Assembly: GCF_000299875.1 (NCBI RefSeq)
Contig: NZ_AMRK01000002.1
Coordinates: forward strand, 124,001-188,000
DNA length: 64,000 nt
Direction of reading: 5' to 3'
From: Celeribacter baekdonensis B30
GTDB lineage: Bacteria > Pseudomonadota > Alphaproteobacteria > Rhodobacterales > Rhodobacteraceae
In this document: positions 11,910-19,902 of the stretch, one piece after another
How the letters are laid out: every line of letters begins with the position of its first letter
How positions within the stretch are numbered: position 1 is the first letter of the stretch
Notes under the pieces: model-generated
What the model was told of the DNA's origin: nothing
The model's database searches: none
Seen by the model: only the letters and a program-made list of their open reading frames with translations
Program-made: the position numbers and the translations under genes

Positions 11910-13378
11910 AGCGCGCCATCCAATGCAGACACCGCCAGCGATGCCTGTTCAACATCATCAAACGGGAAAATATCGTCGCCAATCACCTGCCCGCTCTCAT
12001 GGCCTTTGCCACAAATCAACAGGGCATCACCGGGCTGCAACGCATCGACACCGCGCAGGATCGCCTCGGCGCGATCCGCCACTTCCATCGCATCGGGCGC
12101 GCCCGCCATGACCTCGGCGCGGATCGCGGCGGGGTCTTCGGAGCGGGGATTGTCATCGGTGATGATCACCAGATCGGCGTGTTCTTGTGCCGCGCGGCCC
12201 ATCAACGGGCGTTTCGTTTTATCCCGATCGCCACCCGCACCAACGATGGCAATGATCCGGCCCATGACATGCGGGCGCAGCGCCTGGATCGCGGTGGCAA
12301 CCGCGTCGGGCGTATGGGCGTAATCGACAAACACCGCCGAGCCGTTGCCGCGCGTCGCCGCGTGTTGCATCCGTCCGCGCACGCCTGTGAGTTCGGGCAG
12401 ACAGGAAAACACTTCCTCCGGGTCGGCGCCCGAGGCCATGACCAAACCCGCCGCAGCCAAGACGTTTTCGGCCTGAAATCCGCCAATCAGATCAAGCCGG
12501 ATTTGATAGATATTGCCCACGAAATCGACGCGCAGGTCCTGCCCCGTCGGGTCAAAGCGTTGCCCCATGACGCGCAGATCGGCAGCATCCGAACGCCCAA
12601 CCCGCATCACATCAATGCCGCGCTCAGCACAGAGGCCCTCGATCTCCATCCCGCGCGCATCGTCAATATTGACCACGGCCACGCCGTCTTCGGGCAAAAT
12701 CCGCGTAAACAACCCGGCTTTGGCGGCAAAATAGGCTTCGAACGTGGCGTGATAATCCAGGTGGTCTTGGGTGAAATTGGTAAATGCCGCCGCCGTCAAG
12801 CCGACCCCATCCAAACGGCGCTGTGCCAGACCGTGGCTCGACGCCTCCATCGCGCCATGGGTGACGCCCGCGTTTGCGGCCTCCGACAACATCCGGTGCA
12901 AAGTGATCGGTTCGGGCGTGGTGTGCGGGCTTGGGGCCTGCCAATCGCCTTCGACACCGGTGGTGCCGATGTTGATCGCGCGCATGCCCAAAATCTGCCA
13001 AATCTGCCGGGTGAAGGTCGCCACCGAGGTTTTGCCATTGGTGCCGGTGACCGCCACCATGACCTCCGGTTGGCGGCCATAATAAAGCGCTGCGGCATAG
13101 GCCAGCGCCTGACGCGGGTCTTCCACAACGACCAAGGCGGGATCGTGATCTTTGATCGCATCCTGCGCGATGCGCGCACCTTCGGGATCGGTCAAAATCG
13201 CCCGCGCGCCCATACGCAACGCAATTTGCACAAACTCCGCCCCATGCGCGCGCGCGCCGGGCAAAGCGGCGAACAAATGCCCTTCCATGGTCTGCCGACT
13301 GTCAACAGAAAGGCCGGTGATCGTACACTCCCGCCCGCCCTGCGCGGTCAATCCAAGCTCGGATAGCGTTTTCATCAT
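11906..13378 (-). CDS. murE: UDP-MurNAc-L-Ala-D-Glu:meso-diaminopimelate ligase MurE
   Basis: MurE adds the third stem-peptide residue. The ATP loop is GTNGKTS (about 112-118) and the C-terminal DDNPRSEDP carries the DNPR motif that marks meso-diaminopimelate specificity, as expected for a Gram-negative. Two adjacent ATGs (13378 and 13375) are possible starts; the reading frame runs further upstream without family similarity. The result is about 490 residues, the normal length. It lies 79 bp after ftsI. Confidence 0.95.
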   Translation of the reverse strand: MMKTLSELGLTAQGGRECTITGLSVDSRQTMEGHLFAALPGARAHGAEFVQIALRMGARAILTDPEGARIAQDAIKDHDPALVVVEDPRQALAYAAALYYGRQPEVMVAVTGTNGKTSVATFTRQIWQILGMRAINIGTTGVEGDWQAPSPHTTPEPITLHRMLSEAANAGVTHGAMEASSHGLAQRRLDGVGLTAAAFTNFTQDHLDYHATFEAYFAAKAGLFTRILPEDGVAVVNIDDARGMEIEGLCAERGIDVMRVGRSDAADLRVMGQRFDPTGQDLRVDFVGNIYQIRLDLIGGFQAENVLAAAGLVMASGADPEEVFSCLPELTGVRGRMQHAATRGNGSAVFVDYAHTPDAVATAIQALRPHVMGRIIAIVGAGGDRDKTKRPLMGRAAQEHADLVIITDDNPRSEDPAAIRAEVMAGAPDAMEVADRAEAILRGVDALQPGDALLICGKGHESGQVIGDDIFPFDDVEQASLAVSALDGAL

Positions 13379-13457
13379 GGCAACACCCGCCCTTTTTTGC
13401 GACTTTGGTTTCGATTTGATCCGCATAAAGACCCGAACGGGATCAAAGCAAAACGCT

Positions 13458-15257
13458 TTAACGTGATGCGGTCAGTGTTAGCGCAGCTTGGGCACCGGTT
13501 TCAATCTCGGGTCGCAGCCCCATCAACGGCGCGGTGCGACGGATCACCTCAGCGGCAACCGGCACGGCGGTCCAACCGGCAGTGCGGCGCGGTTTGGGTC
13601 CTGAGGTGTCAGAGGCCTCATCCATGGTCACGATCAGCACATATTTCGGGTTTTCCGCCGGAAAGATCGACGCAAAGGTGTTGATGTTGCGGTCGTCATA
13701 ATAGCCGCCCGTCGGTTTGGGCTTGTTCGCCGTGCCGGTTTTGCCAGCGACATGATAGCCCGGCACCTCGGCAAAACTGGCCGTACCAGCCGGGTTTGAC
13801 ACCACTTGGCGTAGCATGGACCGCGCCGCGATTGAGACCTCTTCGCGCACGACGCGCGGGCCTTTGGGGGTAAAACCCGTGCGCTTGATCAAGGTCGGCT
13901 CCACCCGTGTGCCGCCATTGAGCACAGAGGCATAGGCGGTGGCCAGATGCAACGGCGAGGCCGACAGACCGTGACCGAACCCGATGGTGAGTGTCGAAAG
14001 CTCTGACCAATGCGGCGGCAAAAGCGGCTTGCCCGAGGGGGCCTCGGACAGTTCCACCGGGGTGGCTTCGAAAAACCCCAGCGATTTGAGAAAGCTCTGT
14101 TGCCGCTCCACCCCGATTTGCTGTGCCACATGCGCGGTCGCCACGTTCGAGGATTTGACGATCATGTCATTGAGGCTCAACATCGGCCCGTAGTTGTGGC
14201 CCTCGAATTCGCCAATGGTATATTTACCCCAGCGAAACGGCGGCTTGGCCTCAATCAACGTATCCGGGGTGGCGATGCCGATTTCCATCGCCTGAGCGGC
14301 GGCAAAGATTTTAAAGGTCGAGCCAAGCTCATAGACCCCCTGCACCGCACGGTTGAACCGCGGGTTTTCGCCGTCTTTTTGCCCGGCAAAGGTCGGGCGT
14401 GAATTGGGGTCGAAATCCGGCAGCGACACCATGGCGATGATCTCGCCGGTCTGCGCGTCCATCATCACGGCGGCCGCACCCTTGGCATCCAACATCCGCA
14501 TCCCGCCATAGAGCACTTCGCGCACGGTCGATTGCACCGTCAGATCAATCGACAATTGCAGCGGTTTGTCGCCATTCGACGGATCGCTCAGATAGCTGTC
14601 ACGCGCCTTTTCAATGCCGGACTGGCCTACGATCTCGGCACTCATCACGCCCTCGCGGCCAAATTTAGTGCCGCCCAAAATATGCGCCGCCAATTTGCCA
14701 TTGGGGTAAAGCCGCTCTTCGCGCGGGCCAAACAACAGTCCCGGCTCACCGATGTCATGCACGGCCTGTTGTTGTTCAGGGGCGATTTTTTTCTTGATCC
14801 ACAGGAACTTACGCTTGCCGGTGAAATCTCGGATCAACCGATCTTGATCAAGATCTGGAAAGATACGCACCAATTCTTGTGCGGCATGCACCGGGTCGAT
14901 CATCTCTTGCGGTTGGGCGTAAAGCGAATTGGTCACCCGGTTGGTGGCCAGAATGCGCCCGTTGCGGTCCACAATATCGGCACGCTGTGCCAAGATCGGT
15001 GTGCCCGAGGCTTCGGCGCGCGGTTCTTCGGGCACAGTGGCCGAGACCTGCCCCATTTTGAGACCGACGACAACAAAAGCCGAGACGAAACACAGACCCA
15101 ACACCAAAAGCCGCCCTTCGGCACGCAACCGCGAACTGTCGCGCATCTCTTCGTGGCGCAAACGCAGGTTTTCGCGCTCGATCGCGTCGGGGTTTTCACC
15201 TTTGGAGCGGGCAGACAGAACACGGGCCAGAGGGCGTAAAGGGGTTCGTATGCTCAT
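13458..15257 (-). CDS. ftsI: Septal transpeptidase FtsI (PBP3)
   Basis: A class B penicillin-binding protein that cross-links septal peptidoglycan. The 599 residues have a short cytoplasmic tail, one membrane helix at about 49-67, a dimerisation (pedestal) domain, and a transpeptidase domain with Ser313 in STFK (313-316), SSN (369-371) and KTGT (506-509). It overlaps the ftsL stop by four bases (ATGA), so the two are probably translated together. It acts in the periplasm with FtsW and FtsL. Confidence 0.96.
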   Translation of the reverse strand: MSIRTPLRPLARVLSARSKGENPDAIERENLRLRHEEMRDSSRLRAEGRLLVLGLCFVSAFVVVGLKMGQVSATVPEEPRAEASGTPILAQRADIVDRNGRILATNRVTNSLYAQPQEMIDPVHAAQELVRIFPDLDQDRLIRDFTGKRKFLWIKKKIAPEQQQAVHDIGEPGLLFGPREERLYPNGKLAAHILGGTKFGREGVMSAEIVGQSGIEKARDSYLSDPSNGDKPLQLSIDLTVQSTVREVLYGGMRMLDAKGAAAVMMDAQTGEIIAMVSLPDFDPNSRPTFAGQKDGENPRFNRAVQGVYELGSTFKIFAAAQAMEIGIATPDTLIEAKPPFRWGKYTIGEFEGHNYGPMLSLNDMIVKSSNVATAHVAQQIGVERQQSFLKSLGFFEATPVELSEAPSGKPLLPPHWSELSTLTIGFGHGLSASPLHLATAYASVLNGGTRVEPTLIKRTGFTPKGPRVVREEVSIAARSMLRQVVSNPAGTASFAEVPGYHVAGKTGTANKPKPTGGYYDDRNINTFASIFPAENPKYVLIVTMDEASDTSGPKPRRTAGWTAVPVAAEVIRRTAPLMGLRPEIETGAQAALTLTASR

Positions 15258-15610
15258 GGCTCAATCACCTCCAAAGAGCCCACCACATCGACGGGATTGC
15301 TCAGTTCCAACAAAAGGTCTTCTTTGACCGGAAAGCTGATCTGATCGACACGACCGAATTGTTCGGGCAAAAACGGCAAAAGACCCAGCCGGTCAAAGTT
15401 GATCTCCGCCAGATCACGCAGACGTTCGGGACGATTCAGATAGGCCCATTCGGCCTTGAGCACGGCCAATTCTTCGCGCTGATGACCAATCTCACGTTGG
15501 ATTTGGCTGACATCACGCAGCACCTGTTGCGTCGCATAGTTTTCCTGGTAGGCCCAAAAGGCCAACCCCATAACCATCAGAGCAGAAACGATAAAATAAA
15601 AGCTACGCAT
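15254..15610 (-). CDS. ftsL: Cell division protein FtsL
   Basis: A 118-residue bitopic membrane protein. It has a short N-terminus, a hydrophobic helix at about 3-21, then a coiled-coil-like stretch (QREIGHQREELAVLKAEW) with the alphaproteobacterial LNRPERLRDLAE segment. FtsL bridges FtsQB and FtsWI at the septum. Assignment rests on these features and on its position between rsmH and ftsI. GGTGAGAG precedes the ATG. Confidence 0.9.
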   Translation of the reverse strand: MRSFYFIVSALMVMGLAFWAYQENYATQQVLRDVSQIQREIGHQREELAVLKAEWAYLNRPERLRDLAEINFDRLGLLPFLPEQFGRVDQISFPVKEDLLLELSNPVDVVGSLEVIEP

Positions 15611-15623
15611 CTCTCACCGGGCC

Positions 15624-16634
15624 TCACCTTGAACTGACTACGGATTTCGGTAGCCCCAAATCGGACCGATCCACATCGAGGGCCGGCGCATCCGTGCGCC
15701 GCGCAACCCGAAGCCGCGCCGAGCGGGCACGCGGGTTGTCTACCAACTCGTCTTCATCGGGACCGATTGCTTTGGACAACTGCTCAAATCCGGGCGTTTT
15801 CGCCTCTTGAACCGGGGCATAGCGCGAGCCGCCCCCACCCGTCGAGGCTCTCTGTTGCAAAAACCGTTTGACAACACGGTCTTCGAGCGAATGAAAACTG
15901 ACAACCGCCAATTGCCCGCCCGGTTTGAGCGCGCGTTCGGCCGCCTCTAACCCTTCGATCAGCTCGCCGAACTCGTCGTTCACGGCAATGCGAATGGCCT
16001 GAAACGTGCGTGTCGCCGGGTGGCTTTGACCCGGTTTCTTGCGTGGCAAAAGCCGCTCGATCAGCCCCGCCAATTGCAACGTGGTTTCAAACGGCGCTTT
16101 TTCCGTGCGATCCTTCACAATGGCACGGGCGATTTTACGCGACTGCTTTTCTTCGCCGTAATGAAACAGCACCGCCGCGATTTCGCCCTCATCCGCCGTG
16201 TTGACAAACTCCGCCGCGGTCATGCCGTCTTGCGACATGCGCATGTCCAACGGCCCGTCGCGCATGAACGAAAAACCGCGTTCGGCAATGTCGAGCTGCA
16301 TGGACGAGACGCCCAAATCCAACACCACCCCGTCGAGGTCCGAGGCATAGTCATCGAGTTTGGAAAACGTGCCGAGGACCAATTTGATCTTGCCCGCATA
16401 GGGCGGCTCATTGATCCAGCTTTGCGCCATCTCATGCGCCAAAGGATCGCGGTCGACACCGTAGACCATCTCCGCACCCTCGGCGATCAGGCCTTTGGTA
16501 TAGCCGCCCGCGCCAAAGGTGCCATCCAACCAACGGCCATGGATCGGCGCGCATTCGCGCAGCAACGGGCGTAACAGAACGGGAATATGGGGCTTTTTGT
16601 CAGGTGCTGCGACGGGAGGGATGTCCGTGGTCAT
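15624..16634 (-). CDS. rsmH: 16S rRNA (cytosine1402-N4)-methyltransferase RsmH
   Basis: The 336-residue SAM-dependent enzyme methylates N4 of C1402 in 16S rRNA. It shows [10 protein letters not shown] near the start, the SAM loop [10 protein letters not shown], the [10 protein letters not shown] segment, [15 protein letters not shown] and [13 protein letters not shown]. Older names are MraW and MraW/YabC. It begins one base after the mraZ stop, as usual in dcw clusters. Confidence 0.97.
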   Translation of the reverse strand: MTTDIPPVAAPDKKPHIPVLLRPLLRECAPIHGRWLDGTFGAGGYTKGLIAEGAEMVYGVDRDPLAHEMAQSWINEPPYAGKIKLVLGTFSKLDDYASDLDGVVLDLGVSSMQLDIAERGFSFMRDGPLDMRMSQDGMTAAEFVNTADEGEIAAVLFHYGEEKQSRKIARAIVKDRTEKAPFETTLQLAGLIERLLPRKKPGQSHPATRTFQAIRIAVNDEFGELIEGLEAAERALKPGGQLAVVSFHSLEDRVVKRFLQQRASTGGGGSRYAPVQEAKTPGFEQLSKAIGPDEDELVDNPRARSARLRVARRTDAPALDVDRSDLGLPKSVVSSR

Positions 16635-16635
16635 G

Positions 16636-17136
16636 TCAGACCCCCATATCGTCCAAAAGACTCAGAGGATCGAAATCATCCCCCTGCTCTTCCAGCCATT
16701 TTTCCGTCACAGCGGCATCAACCGCGGCATGGGTTTCGGGCTTCCAAATCTCAAAGGTCTCGCCCAGCCCAGCGAAATAGGCGGTACCATCGAGTTCGAT
16801 CTTGTCGCGCAACGGCTGCGGCAACACCAAACGGCCATCGGCATCGACTTCGGTCGGACGGGCGCGGTTGAGGATCATGCGCTCCATGATCTTGCGCTTT
16901 TCCGATCCGCGTGGGAGCGCGGCAATATCGGCGGCAAGGCGGCGATAGCCGTCATAGGTGTGCACGATGAGTTGTTTTTGTTTGTCATGGCCATAGACGA
17001 TGACCATGCGCGGGCGCCCGGATTGCGCGGCAAGGGGGTCGCCCTCTTCGAGTTCACGACGAAAATCGGCAGGGATCGACACGCGTCCCTTTCCGTCCAC
17101 CTTAAAGGTGTGTTCGCCAATGAACATGCCGGCCAC
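16636..17136 (-). CDS. mraZ: Transcriptional repressor / nucleoid protein MraZ
   Basis: MraZ is an AbrB-like (SpoVT/AbrB fold) DNA-binding protein that in E. coli represses its own dcw promoter. The protein has two MraZ repeats: [21 protein letters not shown] near the N-terminus and a second with [20 protein letters not shown] start at 17136 is chosen because AAGGAG lies six bases before it and it gives 166 residues. The ATG at 17127 has worse spacing. A longer frame upstream to 17265 is serine- and glycine-rich and unlike the family. Confidence 0.93.
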   Translation of the reverse strand: MAGMFIGEHTFKVDGKGRVSIPADFRRELEEGDPLAAQSGRPRMVIVYGHDKQKQLIVHTYDGYRRLAADIAALPRGSEKRKIMERMILNRARPTEVDADGRLVLPQPLRDKIELDGTAYFAGLGETFEIWKPETHAAVDAAVTEKWLEEQGDDFDPLSLLDDMGV

Positions 17137-17636
17137 GCGGCGCTCCTTTACCTGTCCCACCCCAATGTCGGGGCCTTTGAATGCGAAACGGCGGACCGAG
17201 CTGCTGCCACTGCTCGATCCGCCGCCCTCGTCCCGGTATCCGGGCTGTCCGACTGCGCGCGCCATCTGGGGGGATGTCTGCTCGCATGCGCGTCGAATCT
17301 CTTTGTACGGATGAAAGCGGGGCCTGTATGAAACCTGACTTTGGGGTTTTGTTTGCGGTCTTGAATGCGCCGCTCATTCCCGTCTCATCTGATGCATTCA
17401 ACTTGCCACGGGAATTCATGGTAATCAATGGATTTCTTACACACAGCCCCCAGATGTTGCCCACAGGGCTGGATGAAAACCAGATGTTGCACCCCGAGAT
17501 CACAGGTACTTTACCGCATATTGGTTAAGAGCAGATCAATCTAACTACATATAGACAAAAAGGAAGCCGCCGCCGCACAGATCAGAGGAGCGAAAAAATC
17601 CACATACCCCCAGCGAAATCACAAAACTCCACCGAG

Positions 17637-17645
17637 TTATCCACA
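17637..17645 (+). promoter_or_regulatory. Perfect DnaA-box match (TTATCCACA)
   Basis: TTATCCACA is the strict DnaA consensus. A single copy is seen, between mraZ and mrp and upstream of the dcw genes. A lone box may mean transcriptional control of the dcw operon by DnaA, or chance; nothing here resembles an origin. Confidence 0.35.
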
Positions 17646-17693
17646 GGCAAGTGATTCGCCGTGAGGATGAATTGAGCTAAGGCACCCGTGAAA

Positions 17694-17766
17694 TGCCCTG
17701 AATTCCCAAAAGTGCCATGAAATCCCACCGCCCCCATGAAATCCCAAAAGGCGGCTGCGCAGCCCA
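17694..17766 (-). promoter_or_regulatory. Candidate MraZ operator: phased TGGGN-type repeats
   Basis: Read on the minus strand, TGGGN-like pentamers end at 17766, 17746, 17736, 17727, 17717, 17708 and 17698, that is, steps of 20, 10, 9, 10, 9 and 10 bp. Five of the seven are exact (TGGGC, TGGGA, TGGGG, TGGGA, TGGGA) and two have one change (TGGCA, AGGGC). E. coli MraZ binds TGGGN repeats spaced about 10 bp. The array lies some 560-630 bp upstream of the mraZ start, rather far for a proximal operator. Confidence 0.5.
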
Positions 17767-17822
17767 AACAAAAACGCGCGGAGCCCTCGCCCCGCGCGTG
17801 TCAAACCCCATGAAAGAGATGA

Positions 17823-18917
17823 TCAGGCCATGCCACCCGCAACCAAGCGCTGCGCCAGTTGCATATAGGGTTCGGCCAGCGGACTGTCGGTCGCGGCAAT
17901 CGGCACACCCTCATCCCCCGCAATCCGCGCCTCAAGCGCCAAAGGCAATTGCGCCAAGAACGGCACACCGATTTTTTCGGCCTCTTCCGCCACGCCGCCA
18001 TGGCCAAAAATATGCGCCTCATGGCCGCAGTTCGGACAGATATACATCGACATGTTTTCGATCAGCCCCAGCACCGGCACGTTCAATTTGTTGAACATCG
18101 AAATCCCGCGCCGCGCATCCATCAAGGCCACATCCTGCGGTGTCGAGACCACAAGCGCGCCGGTCAGCTCGGTTTTTTGCCCCAGCGTGAGCTGTACATC
18201 GCCGGTGCCGGGCGGCATGTCGATCAGAAGCACATCCAGCTCGCCCCAAGCCACCTGACCCAACATCTGTTGCATCGCGCCCATCAACATCGGGCCACGC
18301 CAGACCACAGCCTCGCCATCCGGGATCATGAATCCGATCGACATCAAGGTGACGCCATGGGCATGCAGAGGCTCGATGGTTTCGCCATCAGGAGACGCGG
18401 GACGTTTGTTCACCCCCATCATCCGCGGCTGTGATGGGCCATAGATGTCCGCATCCAAAAGCCCGACCTTGCGGCCCATTTTGGCCAAAGCGACGGCGAG
18501 GTTGGCGGAAACGGTGGACTTACCCACGCCGCCCTTGCCCGAGGCAATGGCGATGACGTTTTTGACGCCAGCGGGTTTGGTCTTGCCTTGCTGCGGCGTT
18601 GGGTGGCGGCCAATTTTCAGGCTGGGCGGCTCCTTGCCAGTCGCGGCGGGCGGCGGTGTAGAGCCCGCCGGACCATGGGCAGTCATCACGATGGAGACCT
18701 TGCCAACCCCCTCCAAGGCCTCAAGCCGTGCTTTGGCCTCGGCCTCAACCCCGGACCAGGCGCGCGCCGCAGTCGCATCGGGGGCTTCAATAACGAAACG
18801 CACCACGTCCCCCTCAACATTCAGGGCGCGCACACGGTCGGACTCCACGAGATTCGTGCCATCAGGCAAAACAATGCCCCTCAAGACCGTCATGATACTG
18901 TCGTGTTCTACGGGCAT
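17823..18917 (-). CDS. mrp: Iron-sulfur cluster carrier protein Mrp/ApbC
   Basis: A P-loop ATPase that binds and delivers Fe-S clusters to apoproteins. The 364 residues comprise an N-terminal MIP18/DUF59-like domain (about 1-80), a proline-rich linker, and a Mrp/NBP35 ATPase domain with the deviant Walker A SGKGGVGKS (126-134). The cluster-binding CPNC is at 294-297. The start at 18917 has an AGAGGGA site; the frame continues upstream without family similarity. It is divergent from the DUF1127/sRNA locus. Confidence 0.94.
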   Translation of the reverse strand: MPVEHDSIMTVLRGIVLPDGTNLVESDRVRALNVEGDVVRFVIEAPDATAARAWSGVEAEAKARLEALEGVGKVSIVMTAHGPAGSTPPPAATGKEPPSLKIGRHPTPQQGKTKPAGVKNVIAIASGKGGVGKSTVSANLAVALAKMGRKVGLLDADIYGPSQPRMMGVNKRPASPDGETIEPLHAHGVTLMSIGFMIPDGEAVVWRGPMLMGAMQQMLGQVAWGELDVLLIDMPPGTGDVQLTLGQKTELTGALVVSTPQDVALMDARRGISMFNKLNVPVLGLIENMSMYICPNCGHEAHIFGHGGVAEEAEKIGVPFLAQLPLALEARIAGDEGVPIAATDSPLAEPYMQLAQRLVAGGMA

Positions 18918-19259
18918 AGATCTTATCCCTCTTTTGCTCTCCCTCCGAAATAGGCCCTTTGCTGACCCAATTCCACCACTCAATCTGCCGCTTTTCGCCC
19001 CACCCCACTGGCCGTGCAATCCTGACGTGTAAATAGGTCAGCATGGGTCATGCATTTTCTGCATGGCAGCATTGACGAGGCAAGGGATTGTGCATTCGCA
19101 GCAATTCCCCCAAATTGTACTCAAGCAACGAGCGACAGCGCCAAAGCCCAAACCGCTTTAAACCAGCCCCGCAGGGTGGTTCGCAAAGCGGGACCGGCCA
19201 AAGTCAGATCGCACTCACTCCGGGCAAATTGCCCGAACGCATACTAAGGTTAAAGTCAC
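18918..19259. other. Divergent intergenic region mrp / DUF1127
   Basis: The 342 bp hold no gene. In R. sphaeroides the corresponding DUF1127-sRNA locus is driven by an RpoH-type promoter; I looked for one and found no convincing match. A perfect short palindrome just before the DUF1127 gene is listed separately. Confidence 0.5.
19221..19235 (+). promoter_or_regulatory. Inverted repeat in the DUF1127 leader
   Basis: CGGGCAA-A-TTGCCCG is a perfect 7-bp dyad 24 bp before the ATG. It could be an operator or, because a one-base loop cannot form, a shorter RNA hairpin close to the weak AAGG ribosome site. Confidence 0.35.
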
Positions 19260-19475
19260 ATGACTTACGCAAACGACATTCGCAGCGCCGCACCGGCCTC
19301 CTCCGCTTCTTTCGGCGGTCTGTTCAAATCTTTGGCAGAACGGTTCGCACGCTACAAAGTCTACCGCGAAACAGTGCTCGAGCTGTCCGGTCTGACCGAC
19401 CGTGATCTGGCCGATCTGGGCATGTCCCGCGCATCGATTAACGCTGTGGCCTACGAGGCCGCTTACGGCAAATAA
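19260..19475 (+). CDS. DUF1127 small protein, CcaF1-like
   Basis: The 71-residue protein ends with the DUF1127 motif: a basic stretch (FARYKVYRETVLELSGLTDRDLADLGMSR split over about 28-56) followed by a short aromatic tail. In Rhodobacter sphaeroides the DUF1127 protein CcaF1 is encoded directly upstream of the CcsR small RNAs, is cotranscribed with them and affects their processing. The same arrangement is seen here, with the hairpin array beginning 15 bp after the stop. The function is inferred by that parallel. Confidence 0.85.
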   Translation: MTYANDIRSAAPASSASFGGLFKSLAERFARYKVYRETVLELSGLTDRDLADLGMSRASINAVAYEAAYGK

Positions 19476-19489
19476 GTTTACGACATCAC

Positions 19490-19555
19490 GGCCCTTCCTC
19501 CTCCCTGGGCCCTGATAAAAGCGGCGGCGTCTCTCCTCCTCCCTGACGTCGCCGC
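19490..19555 (+). ncRNA. CcsR-like sRNA 1 (hairpins 1-2)
   Basis: Pairing the hairpins two by two gives four units, like the four CcsR RNAs of R. sphaeroides. This unit has a 5-bp stem with loop TTCCTCCTCCCT and an 11-bp stem (one G-T) with loop TCTCCTCCTCCCT. Unit borders are an inference; RNA ends cannot be read from DNA. Confidence 0.6.
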
Positions 19556-19568
19556 GCAGATACCGGAA

Positions 19569-19640
19569 TTTGGGGTTCTTCCTCCTCCCTTGGACCCCAA
19601 AGACCAGAGCGGCGATGCTTCCTCCTCCCTGCATCGTCGC
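19569..19640 (+). ncRNA. CcsR-like sRNA 2 (hairpins 3-4)
   Basis: Hairpin 3 has an A/T-then-G/C stem of about 10 bp (TTTGGGG against CCCCAAA at the base). Hairpin 4 has a 10-bp stem GCGGCGATGC against GCATCGTCGC with one G-T pair. Both loops contain CCTCCTCCC. The grouping into one RNA is inferred. Confidence 0.6.
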
Positions 19641-19666
19641 ACCTATACCGGGCGAAAGCCCTCGAT

Positions 19667-19742
19667 ATGCGGTCTCTCTTCCTCCTCCCTGAGGGGCCGT
19701 TACTGAAGGCGGCGGTGTCTTCCTCCTCCCTGACACCGCCGC
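19667..19742 (+). ncRNA. CcsR-like sRNA 3 (hairpins 5-6)
   Basis: Hairpin 5 pairs mainly through G-T wobbles (GCGGTCTCTC with GAGGGGCCGT). Hairpin 6 is a perfect 11-bp stem (19709-19719 with 19732-19742). Both loops read TTCCTCCTCCCT. The wobble pairs show stem conservation despite sequence change, evidence for an RNA function. Confidence 0.6.
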
Positions 19743-19753
19743 ATTTCTTTCTG

Positions 19754-19829
19754 ATACGGGTCCATCTCCTCCCTCGTGGCCCGCATACCGAGACACCCGC
19801 GCCCTCCTCCTCCCTGGCGCGGGTGTTTT
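19754..19829 (+). ncRNA. CcsR-like sRNA 4 (hairpins 7-8) with terminal T-run
   Basis: Hairpin 7 is the most diverged: the stem has a bulge and the loop is shorter (TCTCCTCCCTCG). Hairpin 8 is a perfect 11-bp stem (19793-19803 with 19816-19826) followed by TTTTC, so it probably ends the transcript. Confidence 0.6.
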
Positions 19830-19902
19830 CATGTCTGGCCTTTGGAATTTTGAAATGTCGGATGAGCGCCGTTTGCGCTTTTCCTGGCTCGGCAAAAAGG
19901 CT

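Larger units (their letters stand above)
17137..17822. other. Intergenic region between mraZ and mrp
   Basis: This 686-bp stretch has no convincing gene. It should hold the dcw promoter on the minus strand and the end of mrp. It contains the TGGGN-like repeat array and the DnaA-box match listed separately, plus a pair of TGGGN motifs spaced 11 bp apart on the minus strand near 17448-17463. I could not place a confident -35/-10 pair. Confidence 0.6.
19490..19829 (+). repeat. Array of eight C/U-loop hairpins (CcsR / cuckoo RNA array)
   Basis: Eight consecutive stem-loops share a loop close to TTCCTCCTCCCT while each stem is different. Hairpins: 19490-19511, 19521-19555, 19569-19601, 19609-19640, 19667-19702, 19709-19742, 19754-19786 and 19793-19829. 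Stems reach 11 bp; those of the sixth and eighth are perfect, and the others keep pairing by compensatory or G-T changes. The last stem is followed by TTTTC and could be the terminator. The loop motif CCUCCUCCC is an anti-Shine-Dalgarno sequence and defines the CcsR sRNAs of R. sphaeroides. Confidence 0.85.

Noticed and set aside
17181-17528. Small open frame in the mraZ upstream region.
   Set aside because: No ribosome site or family pattern, and it lies in the presumed promoter/leader of the dcw cluster.
19490-19829. The eight repeats of TTCCTCCTCCCT looked at first like a CRISPR array.
   Set aside because: Repeat units are too short, their spacing is irregular, and the spacers form stems with each other; no cas genes are nearby.
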